Shown here: piece after piece, positions 51,138 through 60,818 of the stretch | Numbering within the stretch: the first letter of the stretch is position 1 | How the letters are laid out: every line of letters starts with the position of its first letter | From: Mucilaginibacter sp. JRF | GTDB lineage: Bacteria; Bacteroidota; Bacteroidia; Sphingobacteriales; Sphingobacteriaceae | Direction of reading: 5' to 3' | DNA length: 64,000 nucleotides | Assembly: GCF_015223065.1 (NCBI RefSeq) | Contig: NZ_JADFBY010000012.1 | Location: forward strand, 1-64,000 | Translations under genes and position numbers: made by a program | Notes under the pieces: generated by a model | Told to the model about the DNA's origin: nothing | What the model saw: only the letters and a program-made list of their open reading frames with translations | Database searches by the model: none

Positions 51138-52616
51138 ATGTTTATCAACAATCAAAATATAACAAAGGCATTAAGTGTAAGTGCTTTTGCATTACTCATG
51201 CTTACAGCATCGTGTAAAAAGGACTTTCTGGATGTGCCACCACAGGCACAGCAGCCAAGTACCGAGTTTTTTGTAACATCTGAGGATGCTACCCGCGCCG
51301 TTAACTCAATTTACGCCAACTTGCGCGAGTGGAAACAAACCGCTTTTGCGGCCATCGCGGTAGAAAGCATTGGGTCTGACGAAACTGAAAAAGGCAGTAG
51401 CGCTACCGATGCTACGTTTTTTAACGCTTATGATAACTTTACGGTAAGCTCATCTGAGGGGCAACTAAATGATTTTTGGAAAGCACAGTACCAAAGTATC
51501 AACCTGTGTAACCAGGTGCTTGATAATGTACCGAACATCGATATGGATGCTTCGCTTAAAAACCGTTACCTGGCCGAAGCTAAGTTTGTACGCGCTTACA
51601 ACTACTTTAGATTGGTACGTGCCTTTGGCGATGTAGTTTTACGATTGGCCACACCAAAGGACGCTACAGAGTATAACCTGCCACGTACATCAAAAACCGA
51701 AGTTTACGCAGCTATTGAAAAGGATTTGACCGAGGCTGCCGCGGTATTACCACAAAGCTATTCATCGGCTGATATTGGCAGGGCAACAAAAGGTGCCGCA
51801 TTAGGCTTGCACGCCAAAGTGGCCTTGTATCAAAAAAAATGGGCTGATGTGCTGAACTATACTAACCAGGTAATGGGTATGGGTTACTCGCTGTTCCCAA
51901 ATTTTGAGGCGCAGTTCCGTATCCCTAACGAGAATAATTCAGAGTCGGTATTTGAGATACAATGTCAAAGCTTGCCGGGCGTTTCGGGCGCATCAAACAG
52001 CCAGTACTCACAGGTGCAGGGTGTAAGGGCACAGTCAGGCGGTGGCTGGGGTTTTAACGTACCTACCCAGGCATTGGTGAATGCTTTTGAGGATGGCGAT
52101 CCGCGTATGGATGCTACCATTATTTTCCGTGGCGAAACCACTCCGCAAGGTGACGCGGTTGCCGCTACAGGTGATAACCCGCGCTACAACCAAAAATCGT
52201 ACGTGCCATTTACCAGGCCGTTTGTGCAAAACGAGGGAGAGGATCAAAACGTGCGTGTTATGCGTTATGCCGAGGTATTGCTGATGAATGCCGAAGCCGC
52301 TAACGAATTAGGTAATTCATCACAAGCTTTATCATCGCTTGAGTTGGTACGTGCCAGGGCACGTGGCAGCAACAGCAGCATTCTGCCCGAGGTTACCACT
52401 ACCGACCAAAACGCGCTGCGTTTGGCTATATGGCACGAGCGCCAGGTGGAGTTAGCAATGGAGTTTGACCGTTATTTCGACGTGATCCGCCAGGGTCGTG
52501 GTGCCGAGATATTTGGCCCTAAAGGCTGGCAGGCTAACAAGAACGAGATATGGCCAATACCTCAAAACGAAATTGACCTGAGTACAGGTGTGTTAACCCA
52601 AAATCCAGGCTATTAA
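51138..52616 (+). CDS. SusD/RagB-family surface glycan-binding lipoprotein
   Basis: A 492-residue surface lipoprotein forming the lid over SusC. The leader ends LTASC (Cys26) and is followed by KKDFLDVPPQAQQPSTEFF, a classic start. The helical TPR-like core contains RYLAEAKFVRAYNYFRLVRA (about 150-169) and the C-terminal RagB part with MRYAEVLLMNAEAANELGNS and WHERQVELAMEFDRYFDVIR, ending LSTGVLTQNPGY as expected. The partner is the adjacent SusC. The carbohydrate it binds is not readable from the sequence. Confidence 0.97.
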   Translation: MFINNQNITKALSVSAFALLMLTASCKKDFLDVPPQAQQPSTEFFVTSEDATRAVNSIYANLREWKQTAFAAIAVESIGSDETEKGSSATDATFFNAYDNFTVSSSEGQLNDFWKAQYQSINLCNQVLDNVPNIDMDASLKNRYLAEAKFVRAYNYFRLVRAFGDVVLRLATPKDATEYNLPRTSKTEVYAAIEKDLTEAAAVLPQSYSSADIGRATKGAALGLHAKVALYQKKWADVLNYTNQVMGMGYSLFPNFEAQFRIPNENNSESVFEIQCQSLPGVSGASNSQYSQVQGVRAQSGGGWGFNVPTQALVNAFEDGDPRMDATIIFRGETTPQGDAVAATGDNPRYNQKSYVPFTRPFVQNEGEDQNVRVMRYAEVLLMNAEAANELGNSSQALSSLELVRARARGSNSSILPEVTTTDQNALRLAIWHERQVELAMEFDRYFDVIRQGRGAEIFGPKGWQANKNEIWPIPQNEIDLSTGVLTQNPGY

Positions 52617-52629
52617 ACCTTATTGTATC

Positions 52630-53457
52630 ATGAAAAATCTTAACAAATTTATAATAGCGGCATCAGTGGTAGCAGGCCTATCATCATGCCAAAAAAGCTT
52701 TGATGCTTCAACGTACGCCCCTCCGCTAAATATTGGTGGTTACACAAGCGCCAGCCAGATAGCGCCGGATAATTTGATAGCCCACTGGGCATTTGATGAA
52801 AGCCTGATCGATAGCATATCAAACACTGAAGGTACGGCTACAGGTACCAGCTTTGCAACCGGTCGTAAAAACGCGGGTTTGCAAGGCGCAGCAAACGCTT
52901 ATGTGGTGAGCAACACACCCGAAGCCGTACAAAACATGACCAGCTTTACGGTTACCGCCTGGGTTAACAGCCCTCAAAATACCGATGGTATTGTGGGAAT
53001 ACTTGATATTGCCAACAGCAAGGAGTTTTGGGGAAACCTAACTATGTTCTTCGAGAACGGAGCAACGGCTGATAAAGGTGTTTTAAAAGTACACGTACGC
53101 AGCGGTGCTAAAGAGGCCTGGCTGGGTAACTATGATGTACAAAATGCCTGGGGCCGTTGGATAAACGTGGGGGTTACCTATAACGAGGCTACATCAAAAT
53201 TTGTGGTGTATGTAAACGGCTCAAAACTGGCCGAAAGTACACAGGCTGATTTTGGTCCGGTAGCGTTTAAGGATGCTGAAAAGATGGTGTTTGGTACAGT
53301 GCAGTTTCAAACTACGCCAAGCCTAACCAGCAGTACCAGCAAACAGGACTGGGCCAGCTACCTGAAAGGCCGTGTTGACGAAGTGCGTATATACAACAAG
53401 GCATTAAATGCCGAGGAAATAGGTTCGCTGGTTAAACTTGAAGGCCGGGGCAAATAA
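52630..53457 (+). CDS. LamG-domain lipoprotein of the PUL
   Basis: A 275-residue lipoprotein with lipobox GLSSC (Cys20). After a short linker, a LamG/concanavalin-A-like domain covers about residues 45-270 (LIAHWAFDESLIDSISNTEG; TSFTVTAWVNSP; WINVGVTYNEATSKFVVYVN; GRVDEVRIYNKALNAEEI). It is most likely a surface glycan-binding protein (SGBP) acting with SusD. No catalytic residues of a glycosidase were seen. It lies 14 bases after susD, in the same operon. Confidence 0.88.
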   Translation: MKNLNKFIIAASVVAGLSSCQKSFDASTYAPPLNIGGYTSASQIAPDNLIAHWAFDESLIDSISNTEGTATGTSFATGRKNAGLQGAANAYVVSNTPEAVQNMTSFTVTAWVNSPQNTDGIVGILDIANSKEFWGNLTMFFENGATADKGVLKVHVRSGAKEAWLGNYDVQNAWGRWINVGVTYNEATSKFVVYVNGSKLAESTQADFGPVAFKDAEKMVFGTVQFQTTPSLTSSTSKQDWASYLKGRVDEVRIYNKALNAEEIGSLVKLEGRGK

Positions 53458-53525
53458 TATATATAGTGTTTACAATTGGAAAGTTACCCACCTCAAAAGG
53501 GTGGGTAACTTGTTTAAAAAAAGCT

Positions 53526-55202
53526 ATGACGGTTAAAAGGATATTATTTTATATAGGTTTAGTATTGGTAACGGCATCATGCAGTAAAAGCGGCAGCGAT
53601 ACGGTTGACCCTGTTACTCCGCCAAACCAGCCAGGCTCATTCAGCTTTGATGCGTTGCGGGTTAATGGGGTATCGTCGGGCTTTAATTACCGTAACCTGA
53701 ATATCTCGCCGGTTATAAAAATTTCCTTTTCGGCAGCGTTGGATAAAAGCACGGTTAAAAACAGTGTAACATTCAAAACCGCCGCGGGCACTGCCGTAAA
53801 TTACGATGCCACTTACGAGAATGATGATAAAACCATCGTAATAAAACCATCGTCGGCATTACAAAACATTACCAAATACAGTGTTGATGTTACCACGGCA
53901 TTAAAAGCCTCAAACAAGGGTAGCCTGCAATCGGCTATATCGGTACAGTTATTAACCGCTATTGATTCTGCTGATAAGTTTCCGCGGATATCTGACGATG
54001 CCTTGCTCGACCTGGTACAGCGTCAAACCTTTAAATACTTTTGGGATTTTGGCCATCCAACAAGCGGCATGGCACGCGAGCGCAATTCATCGGGCGATGT
54101 GGTTACAACCGGTGGTTCTGGTTTCGGTGTGATGGCTTTGGTGGCGGCAGTTAACCGCAACTTTATTACCCGTGCCGATGGTTTGGCGCGTATGCAAAAG
54201 ATAGTTGGCTTTTTAAAAACCGCCGATAAATTTCACGGTGCTTTTCCGCATTGGCTAAATGGCGCTACTGGTAAGGTACAGCCCTTTAGCGAAAAGGATA
54301 ACGGTGCCGATCTGGTTGAAACATCATTTTTGATGGAGGGGCTGATCACCGCGCGTCAATATTTTAGTGGCGCAGGCACTGCCGAAACTGCTTTGCGTAA
54401 CGACATTAACGAGTTATGGAACGGTGTGGAATGGGATTGGTTCCGTCGCGGCGATCAAAATACCCTTTACTGGCACTGGAGCCCTAACTACAATTGGGAC
54501 ATGAACATGCAGGTAAGCGGCTGGAACGAGGCCTTGTCGGTATATGTATTAGCAGCATCATCAACCACCCATTCGGTGCCAAAAGCTGTGTACGATAATG
54601 GCTGGGCTGCCAATGGTGCTATGCGCAATGGCAATACCTACTTTGGTGTGCAGTTGCCATTAGGGCCAACACAGGGCGGGCCAATGTTTTTTGAGCATTA
54701 CTCGTTCATGGCCATCAACCCAACAGGTTTAACAGATGCCTATGCCGATTATGATAAGCAAACCAAGGCGCATACCATGGTTAACCATAGCTACTGTGTA
54801 AGCAACCCCAAACAATATAACGGCTACAGTGCCGATTGCTGGGGACTTACCGCCAGCGATATTAAGGGCGGCTATACAGCCAGCTCGCCAACTAATGATG
54901 TGGGTGTGATAGCGCCAACGGCAGCCATAGCATCAATGCCTTATGCGCCCGAGGAGAGCATGAAAGCGCTGAAATTCTATTACTATAAACTGGGCGATAA
55001 GCTTTGGGGCGATTACGGTTTTTATGATGCCTTTAACCTCACCGATCCATGGTTTGCTGATTCGTACCTGGCCATTGATCAGGGGCCTATTGTTACCATG
55101 ATCGAGAACCATCGCAGCGGCCTGTTATGGAACCTGTTTATGAGCGCGCCCGAAGTAAAAAATGGAATGAAAAATCTGGGCTTCTCGGGGCCGAACCTAT
55201 AA
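53526..55202 (+). CDS. Lipoprotein glucanase, Ig-like domain plus PF10091 (GH144-like) domain
   Basis: About 558 residues. ATG 53526 starts a lipoprotein leader ending VTASC (Cys19). An Ig-like/Big_5 domain (about 45-140; ISPVIKISFSAALDKSTVKN) is followed by the PF10091 'glycoamylase' domain (about 155-555; LLDLVQRQTFKYFWDFGHPT, SGMARERNSSGDVVTTGGSG, VYLYWHWSPNYNWDM-type segment near 320, and MIENHRSGLLWNLFMSAPEV). PF10091 contains the endo-beta-1,2-glucanases of family GH144, described from Chitinophaga. The domain is shared with the next gene, so they are paralogs. As a lipoprotein it likely cuts polymer at the cell surface. The exact specificity is inference. Confidence 0.85.
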   Translation: MTVKRILFYIGLVLVTASCSKSGSDTVDPVTPPNQPGSFSFDALRVNGVSSGFNYRNLNISPVIKISFSAALDKSTVKNSVTFKTAAGTAVNYDATYENDDKTIVIKPSSALQNITKYSVDVTTALKASNKGSLQSAISVQLLTAIDSADKFPRISDDALLDLVQRQTFKYFWDFGHPTSGMARERNSSGDVVTTGGSGFGVMALVAAVNRNFITRADGLARMQKIVGFLKTADKFHGAFPHWLNGATGKVQPFSEKDNGADLVETSFLMEGLITARQYFSGAGTAETALRNDINELWNGVEWDWFRRGDQNTLYWHWSPNYNWDMNMQVSGWNEALSVYVLAASSTTHSVPKAVYDNGWAANGAMRNGNTYFGVQLPLGPTQGGPMFFEHYSFMAINPTGLTDAYADYDKQTKAHTMVNHSYCVSNPKQYNGYSADCWGLTASDIKGGYTASSPTNDVGVIAPTAAIASMPYAPEESMKALKFYYYKLGDKLWGDYGFYDAFNLTDPWFADSYLAIDQGPIVTMIENHRSGLLWNLFMSAPEVKNGMKNLGFSGPNL

Positions 55203-55223
55203 CGTTTTTATCTGTAAATAAAA

Positions 55224-56579
55224 ATGAAGAAAACAATACTTATAGCGCTGCTAATATCAGCGGCATGCTCGGGCTTTGCCCAAAACAAAAAAACCGCAAC
55301 AAAATATACGGCCATTAAACCGGTTGGGGTTATAAAAAATTTGAGCGATAGCGCCCTGCTTGATGTGGTGCAACGCCAAACCTTCCGTTACTTTTGGGAT
55401 TTTGCCCACCCGGTTAGCGGTATGGCGCTCGAACGCAGCAACGTTGCCTTTGATTATGGCGGCGAAGTGGTTACCACAGGCGGCACGGGCTTCGGCATTA
55501 TGGCCATGATAGTAGCGGTTGACCGTAAGTGGATACCCCGCGAGCAGGCGGTTGACCGTATGCTCAACATGGTAAAGTTTTTGGCCAAGGCCGATGCTTA
55601 CCACGGTGTGTTTCCGCATTGGTTGAATGGCGAAACCGGCAAGATTATTCCGTTTGGTCGTAAGGATGACGGGGGTGATCTGGTTGAAACATCGTTCCTT
55701 TTCCAGGGCTTGCTTACTGCTAAACAATATTACAGCGGCAATACGCCAAAGGAGGAAGAATTGCGTAACCGCATAGGCTGGTTATGGAGTGAGGTTGAGT
55801 GGGACTGGTATACCCACGAGCGCGATAACCTGTACTGGCACTGGTCGCCAAACAATGGCTGGGCCATGAATTTCCCGATACGTGGTTTTAACGAGTGTTT
55901 AATTACCTACGTACTGGCCGCCTGCGCCGAGCGTTACCCCGTAGATGCCGACCGAATTTACAATCGTGGCTGGGCACAAAGTGATTTCTTTAAAAACGGA
56001 CGGTCGTTCTATGGCATTAAGTTGCCATTGGGTTTTGATTATGGTGGTCCGTTGTTCTTTACACATTACTCTTTCCTGGGGCTTAACCCTAAAGGGTTAA
56101 AAGATAAATATGCTGATTATTGGGAGCAGAACGTAAATCATACCCGCATCAACTACGCTTACTGTGTTGATAATCCTAAAAAATTTAAAGGCTACGGCGA
56201 AAATTGCTGGGGTTTGACCGCCAGCGATAATCACGAAGGCTACAATGCCCACTCGCCAACTAACGACTTGGGGGTGATCACACCAACGGCCGCGTTATCG
56301 GCATTCCCATATACGCCGAAGGAATCAATGAAGGCCCTGCGCCATTTTTACTATGATCTGGGTGATAAAATTTGGGGCGAGTATGGTTTTGTGGATGCCT
56401 TTAACGAGGGAAAGAATTGGTACGCCAAATCATACCTGGCTATTGATCAGGGGCCTATTGTGGTGATGATAGAGAACCACCGCAGCGGTTTACTATGGAA
56501 TTTATTTATGAGCGCGCCCGAAGTTCAAGGCGGTCTTAAAAAGTTAGGGTTTGAAAGTCCGGCTATAAAAAATAATTGA
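55224..56579 (+). CDS. Periplasmic glucanase, PF10091 (GH144-like) domain only
   Basis: A 451-residue paralog of the preceding enzyme without the Ig-like domain. The signal peptide (MKKTILIALLISAACSGFAQ) directs it to the periplasm. The PF10091 domain (about 40-445) repeats the landmarks LLDVVQRQTFRYFWDFAHPV, FPHWLNGETGKIIPFGRKDD, NLYWHWSPNNGWAMNFPIRG and IDQGPIVVMIENHRSGLLWN. A Cys in the leader (AACSG) could suggest a lipobox, but the AQ cleavage site fits better. The arrangement, one surface and one periplasmic enzyme of the same family, suggests stepwise cleavage. The next start codon overlaps this stop by one base. Confidence 0.88.
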   Translation: MKKTILIALLISAACSGFAQNKKTATKYTAIKPVGVIKNLSDSALLDVVQRQTFRYFWDFAHPVSGMALERSNVAFDYGGEVVTTGGTGFGIMAMIVAVDRKWIPREQAVDRMLNMVKFLAKADAYHGVFPHWLNGETGKIIPFGRKDDGGDLVETSFLFQGLLTAKQYYSGNTPKEEELRNRIGWLWSEVEWDWYTHERDNLYWHWSPNNGWAMNFPIRGFNECLITYVLAACAERYPVDADRIYNRGWAQSDFFKNGRSFYGIKLPLGFDYGGPLFFTHYSFLGLNPKGLKDKYADYWEQNVNHTRINYAYCVDNPKKFKGYGENCWGLTASDNHEGYNAHSPTNDLGVITPTAALSAFPYTPKESMKALRHFYYDLGDKIWGEYGFVDAFNEGKNWYAKSYLAIDQGPIVVMIENHRSGLLWNLFMSAPEVQGGLKKLGFESPAIKNN

Positions 56580-58336
56580 TGGCAAGAGGGATAAATATAT
56601 GGGGCATAGCCTGCACTTTGCTGCTATTTGCCGGTGTTGCTACCGCGCAAAACAGCCTGCGCACGTACTGTAATCCTATCAATATTGATTACGGGTATAC
56701 ACCTATTCCCAATTTTTCAACCGCGGGCAGGCACCGTGCTACGGCCGATCCGGTTATTGTAACTTATAAGGGCGATTACTACCTGTTCAGCACCAACCAA
56801 TGGGGCTATTGGTGGAGTAGCGACATGAGCAACTGGCATTTTGTAGCCCGTCATTTTTTGCGCCCGGAGCATAAGGTGTATGATGACCTGTGCGCCCCGG
56901 CGGTTTGGGTACAGGGCGATACGCTGATGGTGTTTGGCTCTACGTATTCGGATAACTTCCCGATATGGATGAGCACCAATCCTAAAGGTAATGAATGGAA
57001 AGAAGCCATCCATAAGTTTGAACCCGGTGGCTGGGACCCCGCCTTTTTTCGTGATGATGACGGCAAGTTGTACATGTACAACGGTAGCAGCAATGTTTAC
57101 CCCATATATGGTGCCGAGGTTGACCCGACCACATTCCATCTGAAAGGCTATCGTAAGGAGATGTACCTGTTGCAGCCTTACAAATATGGCTGGCAGCGTT
57201 TCGGCGAAAATCTGGATAACATCTTCCTCGACCCATTTATGGAGGGCGCCTGGATGACCAAGCATAACAAAAAATATTACTTGCAATACGGTGCTCCGGG
57301 TACCGAGTTCAGCGGCTATTCGGATGGGGTAATAGTAGGCGAGGGGCCTTTGGGGCCATTTAAGCCGCAGCCCATGCCGTTCAGTTATAAACCGGGTGGC
57401 TTTGCGCGTGGTGCCGGGCATGGGGCTACTTATCAGGATAAATGGAATAACTACTGGCATGTATCAACCATGGTTATCGCCATAAAAAACAACTTTGAGC
57501 GCCGCATTGGTATATGGCCTGCCGGGTTTGATAAGGATGATGTGATGTATTGCAACACTGCCTTTGGCGATTACCCTACCTATTTGCCTACCGGCGAAAC
57601 AGACCACCTGAAAAGCAGCTTCACCGGGTGGATGCTGCTTAATTACAATAAGCCCGTAACGGTATCATCAACCCTGGGTAATTACTCGGCCAACAACGCG
57701 GTTGATGAGGATATTAAAACTTATTGGAGTGCCTCAAGTGCAAAGGCCGGGGAGTGGATAGCTACTGATCTTGGTAATGTAAGTACCGTTAACGCGGTGC
57801 AAATAAACTATGCCGATCAGGATGCTGATGTGTTGGGTAAACCCTCGGGACCCTTTTATCATCAATACAAACTGCTTTACTCAACAGATAATAAAAGCTG
57901 GAAAGCACTTATCGACAAAAGCAATAACAAAACTGATGTTCCGCATGATTATGTGGAGCTGAGCAAACCGGTTAAGGCACGCTACATTAAGCTGGTAAAT
58001 CAGCACATGCCTACAGGTAAGTTTGCCATCAGCGGCTTACGTGTGTTTGGCAATGGTGGTGGCGCCAGGCCCGATACGGTTAAAGAGTTTATTGTACTGC
58101 GCACCGAAAAGGATAAGCGCGATGCCTGGATAAAATGGCGCCCGGTTGATAATGCCTACGCCTACAATATTTACACCGGCACAGCGCCCGATAAGTTGTA
58201 CAACTGCATTATGGTGCACAATGCCAGTCAGTACTTTTTTAAGGCGATGGATAAGGATCTGCCTTATTATTTCCGCATAGAGGCTATTAATGAGAACGGT
58301 GTTTCGCAGCCAACGGCGGTTATTAAATCAGAATAG
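56579..58336 (+). CDS. GH43-like enzyme with discoidin (F5/8 C) and fibronectin-type modules
   Basis: About 585 residues. The ATG at 56579 overlaps the previous stop (TGATG), implying coupling. The signal peptide is MARGINIWGIACTLLLFAGV, ending ATA-QN. A five-bladed propeller of GH43 type (about 45-345) has ATADPVIVTYKGDYYLFSTN (first acidic residue), WDPAFFRDDDGKLYMYNGSS and DPFMEGAWMTKHNKKYYLQY with the Glu. A discoidin/F5-8C module (about 365-490; ANNAVDEDIKTYWSASSAKA) and a fibronectin III-like end follow. GH43 enzymes act on arabinans, xylans and related side chains. Its presence beside glucan enzymes is a puzzle; it might remove a decoration or have another specificity. Confidence 0.82.
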   Translation: MARGINIWGIACTLLLFAGVATAQNSLRTYCNPINIDYGYTPIPNFSTAGRHRATADPVIVTYKGDYYLFSTNQWGYWWSSDMSNWHFVARHFLRPEHKVYDDLCAPAVWVQGDTLMVFGSTYSDNFPIWMSTNPKGNEWKEAIHKFEPGGWDPAFFRDDDGKLYMYNGSSNVYPIYGAEVDPTTFHLKGYRKEMYLLQPYKYGWQRFGENLDNIFLDPFMEGAWMTKHNKKYYLQYGAPGTEFSGYSDGVIVGEGPLGPFKPQPMPFSYKPGGFARGAGHGATYQDKWNNYWHVSTMVIAIKNNFERRIGIWPAGFDKDDVMYCNTAFGDYPTYLPTGETDHLKSSFTGWMLLNYNKPVTVSSTLGNYSANNAVDEDIKTYWSASSAKAGEWIATDLGNVSTVNAVQINYADQDADVLGKPSGPFYHQYKLLYSTDNKSWKALIDKSNNKTDVPHDYVELSKPVKARYIKLVNQHMPTGKFAISGLRVFGNGGGARPDTVKEFIVLRTEKDKRDAWIKWRPVDNAYAYNIYTGTAPDKLYNCIMVHNASQYFFKAMDKDLPYYFRIEAINENGVSQPTAVIKSE

Positions 58337-58371
58337 AAAATAAGTTTAACTCAAGTATATACTACAAGATT

Positions 58372-60651
58372 ATGAAGTTATCAAAAATAGTCATTGCATC
58401 GTGCCTGGTGTTAACAGGCTTTGGGGCATCGGCACAAAAGGCCGCCCGCGATGCTAAGATGGATGCCTACATTAATAAACTGATGGCCAAAATGACCATT
58501 GACGAAAAGATAGGTCAGTTGAATTTGCCATCAATAGGCTTTGATGTTACCGGGCCTATTTTGAGCCAGGGCGTTGAGGGTAAGATAGAAAAAGGCATGG
58601 TAGGCGGTGTATTTAATACCTACACGCCCAATGCCGTGCGTAAGCTACAGGAGCTGGCCATCAAAAAAACACGCCTTAAAATTCCTTTGCTTTTTGGTTA
58701 TGATGTGATACACGGGCACCGTACTATTTTCCCGATACCGCTGGGCTTATCGGCATCGTGGGATATGCCGCTGATACAAAAAACCGCCCGTGCCGCTGCC
58801 GATGAGGCTACTGCCGATGGTTTGAACTGGGTGTTCTCGCCAATGGTTGATATAGCGCGCGATCCGCGCTGGGGCCGAGTGGCTGAAGGTGGAGGTGAAG
58901 ATACCTGGCTGGGCTCGCAAATTGCAATAGCGATGGTTAAGGGCTACCAGGGTGAAAAGAATGACTTGCGCCGTGAGGATGCCGTATTGGCCTGTGTAAA
59001 ACACTTCGCGCTGTATGGCGCTGCCGAGGCAGGGCGTGATTATAACACGGTAGATATGAGCATGCGTAAAATGACCGAAACTTACCTGCCTGCCTACAAA
59101 GCCGCTGTTGACGCGGGTGTGGCCACGGTAATGAGCTCGTTCAACGAAATAAACGGCGTACCTGCCGCTGCTAACCACTGGCTGCTTACCGATTTATTAC
59201 GCAACCAATGGGGCTTTAACGGTATGGTAGCAACAGATTATACCGCCATTATGGAGCTGAAAAACCACGGCATGGGCGACGATGCCCAGGTAGCCAAACT
59301 GGCGCTGGTTGCAGGTAACGATATGGATATGGTGAGCGATCTGTTTATTGGTGAGTTGAAAAAACTGGTTCAGGCTAAAAAACTCGATGTAAAATATATA
59401 GACCTGGCTTGCCGCCGTGTGCTGGAATCAAAATACAAGCTGGGTTTGTTTGATGACCCATACCGCAATATTAGCGAGGATCGTGCTAAAAACAATATTA
59501 TGAATGCCGAAAAGCTTGCCCTGGCTAAAGAGGCGGCTGAAAAAAGTATGGTATTGTTAAAGAACGATAACAGCACCCTGCCATTAAAATCGGGACAAAA
59601 AATTGCTTTTGTTGGGCCGATGGTTAAAAACCAGCGCGATTTGATAGGTAACTGGAGCGGTGCAGGCGACTGGAAAAAAGCCGTAAGCTTTTGGGATGCC
59701 TTGCAGGCGCAATACCCATCAAACAAGTTTACCTATGCCAAAGGCGCCAACATATTGGATGATCAGGCACTGATAGATAAGCTTAATCCGCACGATGCGC
59801 AAATAGTACTGGACAGTAAATCACCTGCCGACCTGATAAAAGAAGCGGTTAACAATGCCAAAGATGCCGATGTGGTTGTTGCCATGCTTGGCGAGGCCTT
59901 CGGTATGAGTGGTGAGGCTGCCAGCCGCAGCGATATTGGCCTGCCGGTAAATCAACAAAACCTGCTGAAAGCCCTGCGCGAAACAGGCAAGCCTATTGTG
60001 TTGGTGTTGATGAACGGTCGCCCGTTGACTTTACAGTGGGAGCATGATAATACCGCCGCTATTTTAGAAACCTGGTTTCCGGGTACTAAGGCGGGCGATG
60101 CCATTGCCGATGTGCTTTTCGGTAAATACAACCCATCAGGCAAGTTAACCATGACCTTTCCGCGCAGCGTAGGGCAGGTGCCTATTTACTACAATGCCAA
60201 GAGCACAGGTCGCCCGGTGAGCGATCAAAAATACACTTCAAAATATCTGGATATACCTAATACACCGCTGTATCCTTTCGGTCACGGTTTAAGCTATACT
60301 ACCTTTGGTTATAGTGATGTTAAGCTGAGCAAAACCAGCATACGCAATGGTGAGCGTTTACAAGCCAGCGTTACCCTAAGCAATACCGGTAAATACGATG
60401 GGGAAGAAACCGTACAGCTATACATACGCGATATGGTAGGTTCAGTAACCCGTCCGCTTAAGGAGCTAAAAGGCTTCCAGAAAATATACCTGAAAGCAGG
60501 CGAAAGCAAAACGGTAACCTTTAACGTAAGTACCGACGACCTGAAATTTTACGACATCAACATGAAATATACCACCGAACCCGGCGACTTTAAACTGTTC
60601 ATTGGTAGCAGCTCAGCCGATGTTAAAGAGGCTGATTTCAAGTTGCTGTAA
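58372..60651 (+). CDS. bglX: Glycoside hydrolase family 3 beta-glucosidase (BglX-like)
   Basis: A 759-residue exported enzyme. The signal peptide (MKLSKIVIASCLVLTGFGAS, AQ) is followed by the GH3 barrel (about 40-370), with DEKIGQLNLPSIGFD, LLFGYDVIHGHRTIFPIPLG, VFSPMVDIARDPRWGRVAEG, CVKHFALYGAAEAGRDYNTV and the nucleophile Asp in GFNGMVATDYTAI (about residue 285). The second domain follows (VAMLGEAFGMSGEAASRSDI), then a fibronectin III-like C-terminus. In the PUL it would trim oligosaccharides to glucose in the periplasm. The closest described roles are beta-glucosidases, including beta-1,2-specific ones. Confidence 0.94.
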   Translation: MKLSKIVIASCLVLTGFGASAQKAARDAKMDAYINKLMAKMTIDEKIGQLNLPSIGFDVTGPILSQGVEGKIEKGMVGGVFNTYTPNAVRKLQELAIKKTRLKIPLLFGYDVIHGHRTIFPIPLGLSASWDMPLIQKTARAAADEATADGLNWVFSPMVDIARDPRWGRVAEGGGEDTWLGSQIAIAMVKGYQGEKNDLRREDAVLACVKHFALYGAAEAGRDYNTVDMSMRKMTETYLPAYKAAVDAGVATVMSSFNEINGVPAAANHWLLTDLLRNQWGFNGMVATDYTAIMELKNHGMGDDAQVAKLALVAGNDMDMVSDLFIGELKKLVQAKKLDVKYIDLACRRVLESKYKLGLFDDPYRNISEDRAKNNIMNAEKLALAKEAAEKSMVLLKNDNSTLPLKSGQKIAFVGPMVKNQRDLIGNWSGAGDWKKAVSFWDALQAQYPSNKFTYAKGANILDDQALIDKLNPHDAQIVLDSKSPADLIKEAVNNAKDADVVVAMLGEAFGMSGEAASRSDIGLPVNQQNLLKALRETGKPIVLVLMNGRPLTLQWEHDNTAAILETWFPGTKAGDAIADVLFGKYNPSGKLTMTFPRSVGQVPIYYNAKSTGRPVSDQKYTSKYLDIPNTPLYPFGHGLSYTTFGYSDVKLSKTSIRNGERLQASVTLSNTGKYDGEETVQLYIRDMVGSVTRPLKELKGFQKIYLKAGESKTVTFNVSTDDLKFYDINMKYTTEPGDFKLFIGSSSADVKEADFKLL

Positions 60652-60694
60652 CAATCTTTCTTTTTCTCGGATTATAAGTGTGTTAATTAAGTGA

Positions 60695-60720
60695 ATGCCC
60701 GGCCAAGCCGGGCATTTTTG
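60695..60720 (+). terminator. Intrinsic terminator of the PUL operon
   Basis: ATGCCCGGC-CAA-GCCGGGCAT is a perfect 9-bp stem followed by TTTTTG. It marks the end of the susC-to-GH3 transcript. Confidence 0.92.
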
Positions 60721-60783
60721 TTACAGGCATAATCATATAAACATTACGCGGAATGATGTAAATATAAGGTGGGTGCAGCGACT

Positions 60784-60791
60784 TAATTTTG
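60784..60791 (+). promoter_or_regulatory. Candidate -7 box for the His/Met-rich protein
   Basis: TAATTTTG fits TAnnTTTG, 27 bases before the start codon. Confidence 0.4.
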
Positions 60792-60818
60792 TGGTAGTTT
60801 TTTTAGCTACCATATTAT

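Noticed and set aside
56717..57460. Open antisense frame of 247 codons opposite the GH43-like gene
   Set aside because: The plus-strand frame has clear GH43 motifs and a signal peptide; the antisense frame shows no recognisable domain.
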